From DATKMG01 sp035541995 (GTDB lineage: Bacteria > Acidobacteriota > Terriglobia > Versatilivoradales > Versatilivoraceae), in assembly GCA_035541995.1 (NCBI GenBank), contig DATKMG010000634.1:1-28347 (forward strand): a stretch of DNA of 28,347 bases, given 5' to 3'. The translations under genes and the position numbers were made by a program. Shown here in pieces: positions 13,917 to 21,953 of this stretch (position 1 is the stretch's first letter; each line of letters starts with the position of its first letter). The notes beneath the pieces were generated by a model. The model was given only the letters and a program-made list of their open reading frames with translations, had not been told where the DNA came from and ran no database searches.

Positions 13917-15572
13917 CTAAACCGCAGGTTCTTGGGTCCTGAGCTGGCCGCCATACCTCACCTCATCAATCGACGGAAATTCATAGGGCTTCCGAGTCAC
14001 CACCGGAGTCACTTCGAAGTTTTCAGGCGGAGGAGGAGAAGAGGTCTGCCATTCCAACCCTGTCGCCGGCCAGGGATTCCATTCAGCAATCGGTCCGTAA
14101 CGCATCGACCAGATGAGGTAGACCATCGGCAACACATAGCCGATGGCCAGAATCGACGCGCCCGCGGTCGACATGACATTGAGCACTTGGAATTCATCGG
14201 GATAAGCATGGTAGCGGCGTGGCATTCCCATATATCCGAGTAGAAACTGCGGGAAGAAGGTCAGGTTAAACCCGACGAAGACAATCAGCGCGCTGAGCCT
14301 GGCCCAGCCCTCCGGGTACAGACGGCCACTGATCTTCGGCCACCAATAATGAATTCCACCCAGGTAACCCATGACTGCCCCACCGACCATAATGTAGTGA
14401 AAGTGGGCTACGACGAAGTACGTGTCAGTGACATGGATATCAATGCCCAATGCGGCTAGGAACAACCCCGTCATTCCTCCAATGGTAAAGAGCCCGACAA
14501 ATCCAAACGCATAGAGCATCGGCGTCTGGTAGGACACAGATCCTTTGTGGAGAGTCGCGGTCCAGTTGAAAACCTTTACCGCTGAGGGGATGGCAACCGC
14601 ATAACTGAGGAAAGAAAACACCATGCTCGCGTATGTCGACTGGCCGCTGACAAACATGTGGTGCCCCCAAACGAGGAAGCCCAGTACGGCTATGGCAACG
14701 CTTGAGAAAGCCACGAACTTGTAGCCATAGATTTCATGTCGAGTGAAGGTGGCCACTAATTCGCTCACGACTCCCATTGAGGGGAGGACCATTATGTACA
14801 CGGCAGGATGTGAGTAAAACCAGAACAAGTGCTGGAACAAGACGGGATCCCCTCCATACGTGGGATCAAAAACGCCAATATGTAATAGTCGCTCTGCGGC
14901 CACGAGCAGCAGCGTTATGGCTAACACCGGGGTCCCCAGCACCTGAATGAGACTGGTGGCATAGATCCCCCAAGCAAAGAGAGGCAAGCGAAACCAGGTC
15001 ATGCCTGGAGCACGCATGGAATGGATGGTAACGATAAAGTTCAATCCCGTAAGGATGGAGGAGAAACCCGCGATGAAAATCCCGATAACTGTAGCCGCTA
15101 CATTGGTGTTCGAAAAATTGGAACTGTAGGGAGGATAGAACGTCCATCCTGTGTCGACTCCCCCATTGATTACTGCATACAGCATGAACAGTCCGCCCAA
15201 ATTGAACAGATACCAGCTCGTTAAATTCAGACGGGGAAAGGCCACGTCCTTTGCACCCACCATGAGCGGAATGAGGAAGTTTCCAAGCACGGCGGGGATG
15301 GAGGGGATCAAGAAGAAAAAGATCATAATGATGCCATGCATGGAGAACAGCTTGTTATAGGTCTCAGAAGAAACCAGGTCTCCTTTGGGAGTTAACAATT
15401 CCAGGCGAATCAGAGTGGCGAAGAATCCCCCGACGAAGAAAAAGAAAGTGATTGAGAGGAGATAGAGTAGAGCAATACGTTTGTGGTCTGTGGTCAACAG
15501 CCAGGATTTGATCCCATAGTTGACGTTGAGGTAATGGCGCTTCGGATATACAGCTGTGTTTGTAGGATTCAT
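13917..15572 (-). CDS. ctaD: cytochrome c oxidase subunit I, A2-type
   Basis: The 551-residue catalytic subunit with 12 core helices. Heme ligands are H79 (FSMHG), H390 and H392 (VVAHFHYIM). CuB ligands are H255, H304 and H305 (WGHHMF), with Y259 as the cross-linked tyrosine. The helix VI segment reads YSHPAVYIM. The glutamate of A1 oxidases (HPEVY) is replaced by alanine and a Tyr-Ser pair (253-254) stands just before the histidine, which is the hallmark of A2-type proton-pumping oxidases such as those of Rhodothermus and Thermus. It therefore should reduce oxygen to water and pump protons. The ribosome binding site is weak. It follows ctaC after a 39-base gap. Confidence 0.97.
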   Translation of the reverse strand: MNPTNTAVYPKRHYLNVNYGIKSWLLTTDHKRIALLYLLSITFFFFVGGFFATLIRLELLTPKGDLVSSETYNKLFSMHGIIMIFFFLIPSIPAVLGNFLIPLMVGAKDVAFPRLNLTSWYLFNLGGLFMLYAVINGGVDTGWTFYPPYSSNFSNTNVAATVIGIFIAGFSSILTGLNFIVTIHSMRAPGMTWFRLPLFAWGIYATSLIQVLGTPVLAITLLLVAAERLLHIGVFDPTYGGDPVLFQHLFWFYSHPAVYIMVLPSMGVVSELVATFTRHEIYGYKFVAFSSVAIAVLGFLVWGHHMFVSGQSTYASMVFSFLSYAVAIPSAVKVFNWTATLHKGSVSYQTPMLYAFGFVGLFTIGGMTGLFLAALGIDIHVTDTYFVVAHFHYIMVGGAVMGYLGGIHYWWPKISGRLYPEGWARLSALIVFVGFNLTFFPQFLLGYMGMPRRYHAYPDEFQVLNVMSTAGASILAIGYVLPMVYLIWSMRYGPIAEWNPWPATGLEWQTSSPPPPENFEVTPVVTRKPYEFPSIDEVRYGGQLRTQEPAV

Positions 15573-15611
15573 GGTGATATCAAAGTGTGACTTGTTCTTT
15601 CCATAACTGGG

Positions 15612-16598
15612 TCATGGAGCTGTTCCGCTTGTCGTCACCTCTACGGCTCCCTGGCCAGAGCCTATGGATTTGATATAAGCGACGAGTTGCAGCAGCTGCT
15701 CCTCATCAATCAGTCCCCGGAATGTCGGCATGATTGAAGGCCGCTGGAAACCTGCAACCACCTTGGCCTGGGGGTTCAAAATTGATTCGTGGATGTAACT
15801 CTCATCAGCCAATACGGTCTCTCCGTTATCCAGGACCACAGAGGATCCATACAGTCCCTGGAGCACAGGACCCCGCCCCTGAGCATCACTACGATGGCAG
15901 GTGTTACAGGCCAATTGCTGAAACAGTTTTTCTCCCTTGGACGACAACGACCCTTCGCTGCCTCCACCACTTAACCAGGCCTGGAAATCCGTCCGGTTCA
16001 AAACGACAATCCATCCGCCCATCAAGGAATGGTTAGTTCCGCAGTACTCGGCACAGAACAGATGATAGCGCCCGGGCTTTACGGCCTGGAACCAGCCGAG
16101 GGTATAGCGTCCCTGGCCGGGCACAACGTCATACTTGATCCTAAAGGCCGGTACAAAGAAGCTGTGGATCACGTCTTCACTGGCCATGATCAGCTTGACC
16201 TTGCGATCTAATGGGACATGCAATTCATTGATCTCCCGCTGTCCGCCGGGATGTTGGAATCTCCACATCCATTGCTTGGCAGTGACGTAGATATCCATGG
16301 CCTCGGTGGGAGAATGGTAAATCTCAAAGTAGAGGCGCGCACCCCAGACGAAAATAATCATCGTGATGACGAAGGGGATGAGAGTCCACGCTACCTCCAG
16401 CCTGAGGGAGGTTCGAATCGTGGTCGGCACTTCATCAACTGCTCGCCGGCGGTACTTGATGAAGTAGTAAATTTCCATTCCAAAAATGCCAACCGCGATG
16501 ATGATCGTCAATACCACCAGGAATATGAACAGGGCATCTACATGGCCCGACACGCTCGAAGCTTCTTCCGGCATGAAGGGGAAAGCGGATCGCTTCAT
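15612..16598 (-). CDS. ctaC: cytochrome c oxidase subunit II with fused cytochrome c domain (caa3)
   Basis: A 328-residue protein with two N-terminal membrane helices (about 22-47 and 68-90) and a cupredoxin domain carrying a complete CuA site: H145, C182, E184, C186, H190 and M193 in CAEYCGTNHSLM. A C-terminal cytochrome c domain (about 218-312) has C231-N-T-C234-H235 and axial Met290 in SIMPTF. This makes it a caa3-type subunit II that accepts electrons directly through its own heme c. No long signal peptide is visible; the first helix probably serves as an anchor. The start codon directly follows the SCO stop (TAAATG), and GGGGAGG lies 8 bases upstream inside the SCO gene. Confidence 0.97.
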   Translation of the reverse strand: MKRSAFPFMPEEASSVSGHVDALFIFLVVLTIIIAVGIFGMEIYYFIKYRRRAVDEVPTTIRTSLRLEVAWTLIPFVITMIIFVWGARLYFEIYHSPTEAMDIYVTAKQWMWRFQHPGGQREINELHVPLDRKVKLIMASEDVIHSFFVPAFRIKYDVVPGQGRYTLGWFQAVKPGRYHLFCAEYCGTNHSLMGGWIVVLNRTDFQAWLSGGGSEGSLSSKGEKLFQQLACNTCHRSDAQGRGPVLQGLYGSSVVLDNGETVLADESYIHESILNPQAKVVAGFQRPSIMPTFRGLIDEEQLLQLVAYIKSIGSGQGAVEVTTSGTAP

Positions 16599-17498
16599 TT
16601 ACACCACCTCCCCTGCAGGGATGTTTTCTCTCGAGGTCTTGCGCTTCAAGATCAGAAAGAGAGCCGTCAAGACGAGAAGGGTCAAAGCCGCAGCCAGCTT
16701 CAGGATCCTCAACACAACAACACTGTATTTGCCGGCTGAAGGATCGTAGTGATAACAAAAGAGCAGGATTTGATCGGCAGGTGAACCGATTCTATACTCC
16801 GACGCCTCTACGAGCCCGAGACGAAGATCCCTGGGGGCATACTCGATCCCATAGAAGTAGCGGGCAATCCTTCCTTGCGGCGTCAAGATCATGATGCCGC
16901 TGGGGTGGGCAAACTGCTTCGATTTTGAATCAAAGGCATAGTGGAAGCCGACCGCCTGGGTGAGAGTTTTAATTGAAGACTCGTCACCTGTCAGAAAGTG
17001 CCAGCCCTGGGCCGCACCCGGCCTCCGGTAGCGCCTCAGGTAATTTTCCTTTTTCGCAGCAGCAAGTTCCGGTGTATCCGCCGGGTCGAAACTTACGGTC
17101 ACCACGTCGAACTGCTTTCCAACATCGAAAGAGAGAACAACCAGGCTGCTCGCCAGCCCATTAAGCACTTGGGTGCAGAGCATCGGACATTGAAAGTACA
17201 CGAGTGAGAGCACGACCGGACGTTTGCCCAGGAAGGTTCCCAGACGAACTGGCTGTCCATCCTCATTTCGAAACTCGAGGTCTAAAGGGATCTGTTCTCC
17301 CAACCGTTGTTCTATCCCGATCCCTCGTAATATGGGCGGGAGCTGACTGATTGACGGGCCTGTTTGTGGTGCCATTGGTTGAGCGCAGACAAACGGTAAG
17401 CACACTCCGAGGAAAACCCATATTTCTAGAAGGAGTAAATGGACTGGTGGAATGGTAGAACGGGTCAACGATTGGGTTTTCAAGGACATGCTCACCAT
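16599..17498 (-). CDS. SCO1/SenC-family copper chaperone
   Basis: A 299-residue thioredoxin-fold protein. An N-terminal hydrophobic signal or anchor spans about 18-38. The copper-binding CPMLC motif has C104 and C108, and the third ligand is probably H198 in FAHPSG. A C-terminal transmembrane helix spans about 262-284 with a basic end. SCO proteins deliver copper to the CuA site of subunit II, which is the very next gene. The extra C-terminal helix is a feature of versions linked to ACIII/caa3 loci. ATG 17498 overlaps the stop of the preceding gene by seven bases and has GGGAAGG just upstream; ATG 17489 is the alternative. Confidence 0.93.
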   Translation of the reverse strand: MVSMSLKTQSLTRSTIPPVHLLLLEIWVFLGVCLPFVCAQPMAPQTGPSISQLPPILRGIGIEQRLGEQIPLDLEFRNEDGQPVRLGTFLGKRPVVLSLVYFQCPMLCTQVLNGLASSLVVLSFDVGKQFDVVTVSFDPADTPELAAAKKENYLRRYRRPGAAQGWHFLTGDESSIKTLTQAVGFHYAFDSKSKQFAHPSGIMILTPQGRIARYFYGIEYAPRDLRLGLVEASEYRIGSPADQILLFCYHYDPSAGKYSVVVLRILKLAAALTLLVLTALFLILKRKTSRENIPAGEVV

Positions 17499-18064
17499 TG
17501 CCTTCCCGGCGATCCACCCTTCCCAGGGGAATCAGCCTCTACACCTTCTTTCCTACTTTGTTGTTGTTTCCGCTCCATATCAATTGATGACGGCGCCAGG
17601 CTGGCCGATCCAGCTGCGAGATTTTCCTGCCGGGTCGGGAGGCCTCTCTTGAGCAGCCTAGCCTTGGCTTCCTCAATGGGAATTCTGACCACGCCAGCTT
17701 TGCGATCGACCCAACCGTAGCTACGGAGTTGCCGGTCTTCCTGTCTGCGAAACTTCTGGAGTTCCATTGCCCCGGATATTTCGTTCCCAGGCGCTCCTTG
17801 CAGGCGAGGTTCAGGGGGCAACCGTCGGCGCTCGGAAGCCAGTAGGGGTGGTTTGAGTTCCTGATTTGCACTTTTCTTTTGGAAGTAACTAAACAAACCC
17901 CATAAGTAGATGAAGCCGACACACGTGAAAATGACCAGGGCGACTGCAAATTTGACAATAGTCCGAAAATCTAAATCGCGATGTTCGTAGGCCACATCCG
18001 GATTTCTAGGTTGCGGATGGGCCAGCGGAGTTTCCCGGTCTTCAGAGTGCGGAAGTTCGCTCAT
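17492..18064 (-). CDS. small membrane protein of ACIII-oxidase clusters, function unknown
   Basis: A 190-residue protein with a polar N-terminus, one transmembrane helix (about 35-58, FAVALVIFTCVGFIYLWGLF) and a periplasmic or cytoplasmic tail. The tail has PPEPRLQ (about 82-88), then a segment YGWVDRKAGVVRIPIEEA followed by RGLP (about 115-143), and ends in a low-complexity Ser/Gln/Gly-rich region. The YGWVDR...GVVRIPI...A...L..RGLP pattern is one I recognise from unnamed proteins in ACIII operons, so a role in assembly of ACIII or the oxidase is plausible, but no function is established. It sits between actF and the SCO gene, overlapping the latter by seven bases. Confidence 0.75.
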   Translation of the reverse strand: MSELPHSEDRETPLAHPQPRNPDVAYEHRDLDFRTIVKFAVALVIFTCVGFIYLWGLFSYFQKKSANQELKPPLLASERRRLPPEPRLQGAPGNEISGAMELQKFRRQEDRQLRSYGWVDRKAGVVRIPIEEAKARLLKRGLPTRQENLAAGSASLAPSSIDMERKQQQSRKEGVEADSPGKGGSPGRQW

Positions 18065-18102
18065 ATCCTGATAGGTCCTTTCTTCCTTCCCCTGGCCTTC
18101 AA

Positions 18103-19287
18103 TTAACCCGCCTCCTGATCAGCGAGGGTCTCTCGATGGTCAAGATAGGATTGCGGCAGAAGTGCTCTCTTCTGTAGTTGCCATGCAAAGGCCGCCAGCC
18201 AGATACATCCGACACCTGCCGGTGCCACAAAATTCAACCAGTGAATCCGGAATTGTTCTGAACTGAATTCCGGTTGGACTAGCCAGAAAAGATCCACGAA
18301 ACGCATCACGATAACCAAGAGGGCCACAGCTGCAATCCACTCAACACTTCGCTTCACCTCTCGGGAAAGTAACAGCAGAAAGGGTACGGCAAAGTGAAAC
18401 AGGATCAACATCAAGCCCACCCATTGCCACCCCCCTTTCCAGCGATGAAGGTAAAAGGGGATTTCTGAGGGGAGGTTGCCGGCCCATACGAGCAGGAACT
18501 GTGAGAAGGCGAGGTATGCCCACAGCATGGTGAACATCAAGAGAAGCTTCCCCAGATCATGAAAATGCCTGGGGGTGAAGACCTCTGACATCGGTTTTCG
18601 CACGGCTATGAGACTGGCTATGGAAATCGTGAATGCCAGTGCGGAAAGTCCCTGTCCAACCATGACCAGCATTCCGAAAATCGTTGAAAACCATTGGGGG
18701 TTGAGGGACATGATCCAATCGACGGCGGCGAAGCTGATGGTGAAACCGTACAAAACTAGTCCAGGACCGCTCAATGCCTTCAGCCGCCAAGACAGGCGTG
18801 GATCGTCGACGCGATCCAGTTGATGTCCCCACCGATTCAACAAGGACTCCAGCAGCACCCACACGGCAAAATAAAATGCCAACCTGACCAGGAAGAACCG
18901 AACGGTTAAGTAAGGCTGTTTGTGCTGCAGGAGTGGGACAAGTTGAACGGCTTCCGGATGGGTCCAGATGTACAGTCGATGCATGCCGAAGATCAGCGGC
19001 ACAAACATGAGGGCTAGTAACGGGAGCGTTCTCGAAGCTGACTCAAGCAACCGCCGTACCACAATCCCCCAGGTCCCTCCCGTCAAGTAGTGCAACATGA
19101 TCAGTGCCAGACAGCCCAGGGCGACTCCAATGCAGAACAAATAGCCGATCAAGTATGACCGGAAGAATTGTTCGGGGCTGAGCCATCCCCCGATAGCCGA
19201 AATCGCCAGTCCGATGATCCCGATTTGCAGTGACCGCTTTTGAATTTGACTCACTACCGGCGGAGGATAAAAGTCGGTGGCGTTCAC
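18103..19287 (-). CDS. actF: ACIII subunit ActF, NrfD-like quinone-site membrane protein
   Basis: About 394 residues and roughly ten membrane helices (e.g. SLQIGIIGLAISAIGGWL, SRTLPLLALMFVPLIFGM). The segment FGMHRLYIWTHPEAV is typical of ActF, the smaller and more divergent NrfD-like subunit of Alternative Complex III. In the known ACIII structures ActC holds the quinol site and ActF is a partner without cofactors. GTG 19287 is chosen because it overlaps the actE stop (GTGA) and has GGGAGG six bases upstream; a longer frame to 19392 would overlap actE by over 100 bases. Confidence 0.9.
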   Translation of the reverse strand: MNATDFYPPPVVSQIQKRSLQIGIIGLAISAIGGWLSPEQFFRSYLIGYLFCIGVALGCLALIMLHYLTGGTWGIVVRRLLESASRTLPLLALMFVPLIFGMHRLYIWTHPEAVQLVPLLQHKQPYLTVRFFLVRLAFYFAVWVLLESLLNRWGHQLDRVDDPRLSWRLKALSGPGLVLYGFTISFAAVDWIMSLNPQWFSTIFGMLVMVGQGLSALAFTISIASLIAVRKPMSEVFTPRHFHDLGKLLLMFTMLWAYLAFSQFLLVWAGNLPSEIPFYLHRWKGGWQWVGLMLILFHFAVPFLLLLSREVKRSVEWIAAVALLVIVMRFVDLFWLVQPEFSSEQFRIHWLNFVAPAGVGCIWLAAFAWQLQKRALLPQSYLDHRETLADQEAG

Positions 19288-19991
19288 GGTTGCCCTCCCG
19301 AAGCCAGCTTTTGGCGCTCTTCCGGCGGTACATCCGCCAGGATGGCGTTCTGACTCAGTTGCAATGCCCGGATGTAGGCGATGATGGCCCAACGATCCCG
19401 AGGGGAGACCTGGGCAGCATAGTCTGCCATCGCACCAAAGCCATTGGTAATGACGTCGAAGAGGTACCCTACAGGAGCATTTCGCAACCGATCGCTATGG
19501 TACGAAGGCGGGTGACGGAATCCCCTTTGAGGAATCATTCCGTTGCCCGTCCCTAATCGGTCATGGCAAACGGAACAGTAGATGTCAAATCGTTCCTGCC
19601 CCCGATCCAGCACTTCACGGGTAATGGGGAATGGGAAAACATCGGAATAATCAGGAGAGGTCTTTCCTCCAAGTTTGGGTGCAGCAGGCATCAGAGGATT
19701 TATTCTGGGAGGAATTGTAGCTCCCTGGGTCAACGATGGCTGAACCCTCAATGTTTGCAGCCTTCCGGTGTAAAACAACACATCATCCCGTAGTTGACCG
19801 CGCGGCACTGTCCCTGGCTCCAAGGGCCGGGCAGAGGTCCCATCATCAAAGAAGGAGGCGGGTCTCAGCGGAATGTACTTTGGCTGGTTAGCCATCTGTT
19901 GACTGCAACCTGCCATCAACAGAAACAAGGGAACCATCAAAGCCAAGACTACGGGCGACAAGGACTGGCCGTGGTCCTTACTTCCTCTCAA
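19284..19991 (-). CDS. actE: ACIII subunit ActE, monoheme cytochrome c lipoprotein
   Basis: About 235 residues. A short N-terminus leads into a hydrophobic segment ending LLMAGC, a lipobox-like site, so the protein is probably lipid-anchored on the periplasmic side. The C-terminal cytochrome c domain (about 120-225) has CSVCH for heme attachment and a likely axial Met in GFGAMADYA. ActE passes electrons from ActA towards the oxidase. No ATG is present at the 5' end. TTG at 19991 is preceded by GAGAGGAGG about 7 bases upstream, a much better site than that of the TTG at 20021, which would overlap actD by 11 bases; I therefore use 19991. Confidence 0.9.
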   Translation of the reverse strand: MRGSKDHGQSLSPVVLALMVPLFLLMAGCSQQMANQPKYIPLRPASFFDDGTSARPLEPGTVPRGQLRDDVLFYTGRLQTLRVQPSLTQGATIPPRINPLMPAAPKLGGKTSPDYSDVFPFPITREVLDRGQERFDIYCSVCHDRLGTGNGMIPQRGFRHPPSYHSDRLRNAPVGYLFDVITNGFGAMADYAAQVSPRDRWAIIAYIRALQLSQNAILADVPPEERQKLASGGQP

Positions 19992-20010
19992 AGATTGGCC
20001 TCCTCTCCGA

Positions 20011-20550
20011 TTAGAACTCAACTCCAGTTACCTCCCGTGCCTTCATGGACTGCAAGAATCGTTCTGTCCCCTTCACATCGAACTGCGGGTCCGAGGCTTC
20101 AATGACCAGGAAAAACCGATCGCGCGATGCCAGAGCAAAGTGCGGGACGTTAAATACAGGGTGGTTGGGCATAGGAAGCCTGTTCAATGCCAACATGCCC
20201 AGGAAGGCCGAAAGTGCTGCCACCAGTACCGTCAGCTCAAAAGTGATCACGATGAAAGAGGGCCAGCTGTTTAAGGGGCGACCTCCGATATTTGTCGGAT
20301 AATCGACAACTGCGATGTAATACTGCATTAGGAATCCGCCCAAACAGCCCACAATTCCCCCGATCAGAACTATGAGCGGAACCCGCGTCTGGTGAAATCC
20401 GAGTATTTCCGCCAATCCCTCAATCGGGTAGGGAGTGAAGGCATCCATCCTCCGATAGCCCGCTGCACTGGCATTTCGAGTCGCGGCAATGAGGCCGTTC
20501 GGGCTGTCAAACTCGGCCATCAATCCATATAAGTGAGCATCTTGCTTCAT
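20011..20550 (-). CDS. actD: ACIII subunit ActD (DUF3341)
   Basis: A 179-residue member of the DUF3341/ActD family. The N-terminal soluble segment begins LYGLMAEFDSPNGLIAATRNASAAGYRRMDAFTPYPIEGL. Two membrane helices follow (about 57-78 and 98-122) with an intervening DYPTNIGGRPLNSWPSF, and then a C-terminal soluble part with a DRFFLVIEASDP strand. The family has no cofactor; it caps the cytoplasmic face of ActC/ActF. The start codon is one base after the actC stop (TAG-A-ATG), so translation is probably coupled. Confidence 0.95.
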   Translation of the reverse strand: MKQDAHLYGLMAEFDSPNGLIAATRNASAAGYRRMDAFTPYPIEGLAEILGFHQTRVPLIVLIGGIVGCLGGFLMQYYIAVVDYPTNIGGRPLNSWPSFIVITFELTVLVAALSAFLGMLALNRLPMPNHPVFNVPHFALASRDRFFLVIEASDPQFDVKGTERFLQSMKAREVTGVEF

Positions 20551-20551
20551 T

Positions 20552-21949
20552 CTATTCCTCAGCTTGCACGGCTTTCACTTCCGCTTGGGGGAGTATGCTG
20601 CGAATCTCGAAAATAGAAATCATGGGGAGAAAACGGATGAACAGGAACATCATCATTGAGAACAGTCCGAGTGTCCCCAGAAACGTCGCCCAATCCCAGA
20701 AAGTCGGGTTGTACATCCCCCAGGACGAGGGCAAGAAGTCCCGATGCAGGCTGGTGACGATAATCACAAATCGCTCCAGCCACATGCCGATAAGCACGAC
20801 CCATGAAACAGCGAAGATCAACGGGACGCTCTCCTTGGCACGCCGGGACCACAGTATTTGAGGGATCAAAACGTTGCAGGCCACCAACCCCCAATACCAG
20901 ATAGCATATGGCCCCGCCATTCGATTGACTGTCATAAACCACTCAAACTGATCGCCGCTGTACCATGACATGAAGAATTCCATCACGTAGCCATAGGCGA
21001 CAATTAAGCCGGTAGCCAGCATGATATTGGCCATGTTCCTGAGATGCCTCATAGTGATAAAGCCTTCAAGCCCGTAGAAAACCCTGAGCGGGATAGCCAG
21101 TACCAGCACCATCGCAAAGCCCGAGTAAATTGCCCCAGCCACAAAGTAAGGGGGAAAGATCGTGGTGTGCCAACCGGGCAATATGGCAATCGCAAAGTCA
21201 AAGCTGACCACCGTGTGGACGGAAACAACCAGAGGTGTCGCCAATCCCGCCAGAAGGAGGTAGGCAATCTCATAGCGTTTCCAGTGTCGAACCGACCCTC
21301 GCCATCCCAGAGCCAAAGAACCGTAAACAATACGCTCGGCCCGGTTCCGTGAGCGGTCACGCAGGGTGGCCAAATCGGGGATTAAGCCGACATACCAGAA
21401 CACCAACGAAACCGTGAAGTAAGTAGAAACGGCAAAAACATCCCACACTAGAGGACTGCGGAACTGAGGTTGTACCGTCATCGTATTTGGATAAGGAAAT
21501 AGCCAATAAAAGAACCAGGGGCGTCCCAGGTGAAGCAAAGGAAACAAGCCCGCGCACATCACGGCGAAAAGTGTCATGGCTTCCGCAAACCGATTGATTG
21601 AGGTCCTCCACCTTTGGTTGAGAAGTAGCAGGATGGCTGAAATCAATGTTCCGGCGTGGCCTATCCCGATCCACCAGACAAAATTGACGATGGCAAATCC
21701 CCAGGCCACAGGGATGTTGATTCCCCAAATTCCAACTCCTTCGACCAGGAGGTACCCAATTGCCAGTAACAGCAACAGGACAAAAGCGGCTGAAATCGTG
21801 AAGCCGATCATCCATCCAGTAGGCGAGCGCCGTCTCAGAACAATTGAGCTGATCTGGTCGGTGACCGAGGCAAAGGTATAGCCCGGTTGAATAACAGGAA
21901 CTATTCCTGTCTCAGAATTCGCCGTTGGTTGGGAGGGCTCGTCAGGCAT
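20552..21949 (-). CDS. actC: ACIII subunit ActC, NrfD-like quinol-oxidising membrane subunit
   Basis: A 465-residue NrfD/PsrC-family protein with about ten membrane helices. The conserved segments are NFVWWIGIGHAGTLISAILLLL near 90-111, SVHTVVSFDFAIAILPGWHTTIFPPYF around 243-269 and WYSGDQFEW. ActC carries the quinol site facing the periplasm and hands electrons to the iron-sulfur clusters of ActB. It begins four bases after the actB stop and ends one base before actD. A polar N-terminus of about 50 residues precedes the first helix. Confidence 0.96.
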   Translation of the reverse strand: MPDEPSQPTANSETGIVPVIQPGYTFASVTDQISSIVLRRRSPTGWMIGFTISAAFVLLLLLAIGYLLVEGVGIWGINIPVAWGFAIVNFVWWIGIGHAGTLISAILLLLNQRWRTSINRFAEAMTLFAVMCAGLFPLLHLGRPWFFYWLFPYPNTMTVQPQFRSPLVWDVFAVSTYFTVSLVFWYVGLIPDLATLRDRSRNRAERIVYGSLALGWRGSVRHWKRYEIAYLLLAGLATPLVVSVHTVVSFDFAIAILPGWHTTIFPPYFVAGAIYSGFAMVLVLAIPLRVFYGLEGFITMRHLRNMANIMLATGLIVAYGYVMEFFMSWYSGDQFEWFMTVNRMAGPYAIWYWGLVACNVLIPQILWSRRAKESVPLIFAVSWVVLIGMWLERFVIIVTSLHRDFLPSSWGMYNPTFWDWATFLGTLGLFSMMMFLFIRFLPMISIFEIRSILPQAEVKAVQAEE

Positions 21950-21953
21950 CTTG

